From assembly GCA_947561715.1 (NCBI GenBank), contig OX387198.1:6324001-6388000 (forward strand): a stretch of 64,000 nucleotides of DNA, in the 5' to 3' direction. The stretch is from Ascidia mentula. Taxonomy: Eukaryota > Chordata > Ascidiacea > Phlebobranchia > Ascidiidae. Position 1 is the stretch's first letter. The number at the start of each line of letters is the position of its first letter. The position numbers and the translations under genes are program-made. Of the stretch, positions 63,501 through 64,000 are shown in pieces. The notes under the pieces were generated by a model, which worked only from the letters and a program-made list of their open reading frames with translations, did no database searches and was not told the DNA's origin.

Positions 63501-63626
63501 CCAAGACAACTTCGAAGATCTGTTCCAGTTGCATTTCTGTGCGGTCAGCGACGTGAGAACGCAGACGTCTGCATTGCACTGCAACGCATCGGCACATTGG
63601 CTCAAGCATCTGCAAACCGCAAGAGA
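60564..63626. other. Upstream spacer between GALNT2 and the last gene
   Basis: The two flanking genes diverge from here. Apart from a tRNA-like block near 61.5 kb, I see no conserved coding segment. Open frames of 60-92 codons are present on both strands but show no signal peptide, domain or splice logic. Confidence 0.45.
61504..61588 (+). repeat. tRNA-like block, possible SINE head or tRNA pseudogene
   Basis: A B-box-like GGTTCAAATCC sits in a good T arm (CTGGG, loop TTCAAAT, CCCGG), with an A-box-like TGGCGCAAGAG about 55 bp upstream. The expected 5' acceptor strand that would pair with TGTGGTT is absent, so it is not an intact tRNA. A tRNA-derived SINE head or a decayed tRNA is likely. 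Confidence 0.45.
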
Positions 63627-63710
63627 ATGAACCTCGATATGCGGCGACGGGTTGTCGGGGCTACCGGGCTGCTATGGATGGTAACCAGTTGTTCCGCTCT
63701 GTCTGTTTTG
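63627..63710 (+). CDS. First coding exon of a secreted or membrane protein (partial)
   Basis: Twenty-eight codons from ATG at 63627 up to a GTGAGT donor at 63711 read as a signal peptide: MNLDMRRRVVG, then a hydrophobic stretch ATGLLWMVTSCSALSVL. The rest of the gene lies beyond the window, so its identity cannot be judged. An in-frame second Met (fifth codon) also precedes the Arg run. Confidence 0.6.
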
Positions 63711-64000
63711 GTGAGTGAATTTGTGTTTAAACCTGACATGTAAGCTTCGCATTAACTCTATCTAATTCAAGCAGATAGCTTTCAGTTGTAGGCAAGTTTC
63801 AGGTGCATTAAGACTCCGTCAAAACTTTAGGAAAGATATATTCCAATCAGGTTATCTTATTGGGGTTTAGCGCGACTAGTCGTTGGATGGCTGTACTTAA
63901 TTGCTCTACAATGGCCCCGATAAGCTGGACACACAGTGAAACTTAGACCCCGACGGAGTGCAAATACACACAAGGCGTTTTGCACAAAAGCAGCTCCTTG

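Overview
The window is a compact animal genome segment: short multi-exon genes, mostly GT-AG introns of 50-700 bp, AT-rich spacers and animal-type genes (COG1, a ZFR-like DZF protein, a group B type thrombospondin, misato, CDC45, GALNT2). The gene density and intron sizes fit an ascidian tunicate of the Ciona kind; that is an inference from style, not a proof. Exon joins were made by hand: each was checked for GT/AG borders (one GC donor), reading phase and, where a family is known, agreement with remembered family sequence.

Layout. 1-2435: a four-exon gene (+) for an unrecognised secreted 192-residue protein. 3547-6956: COG1 (-), head-to-head with the DZF gene at 7620-19577 (+), which carries a DHX9-like dsRBD and a C-terminal DZF domain. 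21151-28149: thrombospondin (+), with an antisense tRNA-His in an intron. 28953-30878: misato (+), tail-to-tail with CDC45 (31205-36267, -), whose intron holds two nested hAT-like MITEs. 36930-37637: a broken partial copy of the C-terminal exon of the next gene. 38173-46597 (-): a 23-exon gene for a kinase, coiled coil, ZU5, UPA-like and TPR-like protein, with a five-exon cassette duplicated in frame. 48386-60563 (-): GALNT2-like glycosyltransferase. 63627-63710 (+): the signal-peptide exon of a gene that runs off the window.

Most interesting. (1) The kinase-ZU5-TPR gene has a layout I do not recognise. Its domains resemble those of PIDD, UNC5 and RIPK signalling proteins, its kinase is of non-RD type, and it shows recent internal tandem exon duplication plus a decayed partial copy next door. 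(2) A type I hammerhead ribozyme with all core bases and a perfect 7-bp stem I lies on the + strand in a GALNT2 intron, between 15-nt direct repeats. A decayed relative sits in a thrombospondin intron. (3) A perfect 63-bp inverted repeat, with a 27-nt spacer, lies in another GALNT2 intron. (4) The DZF gene joins a DHX9-type dsRBD to a ZFR-type DZF domain, with no zinc fingers seen.

How the genes relate: COG1 (Golgi tethering) and GALNT2 (Golgi O-glycosylation) act in the same organelle, but there is no sign of a functional cluster. The order looks like an ordinary animal neighbourhood, with one fast-evolving locus at 37-46 kb. No retroviral, LTR or capsid-bearing element was recognised.
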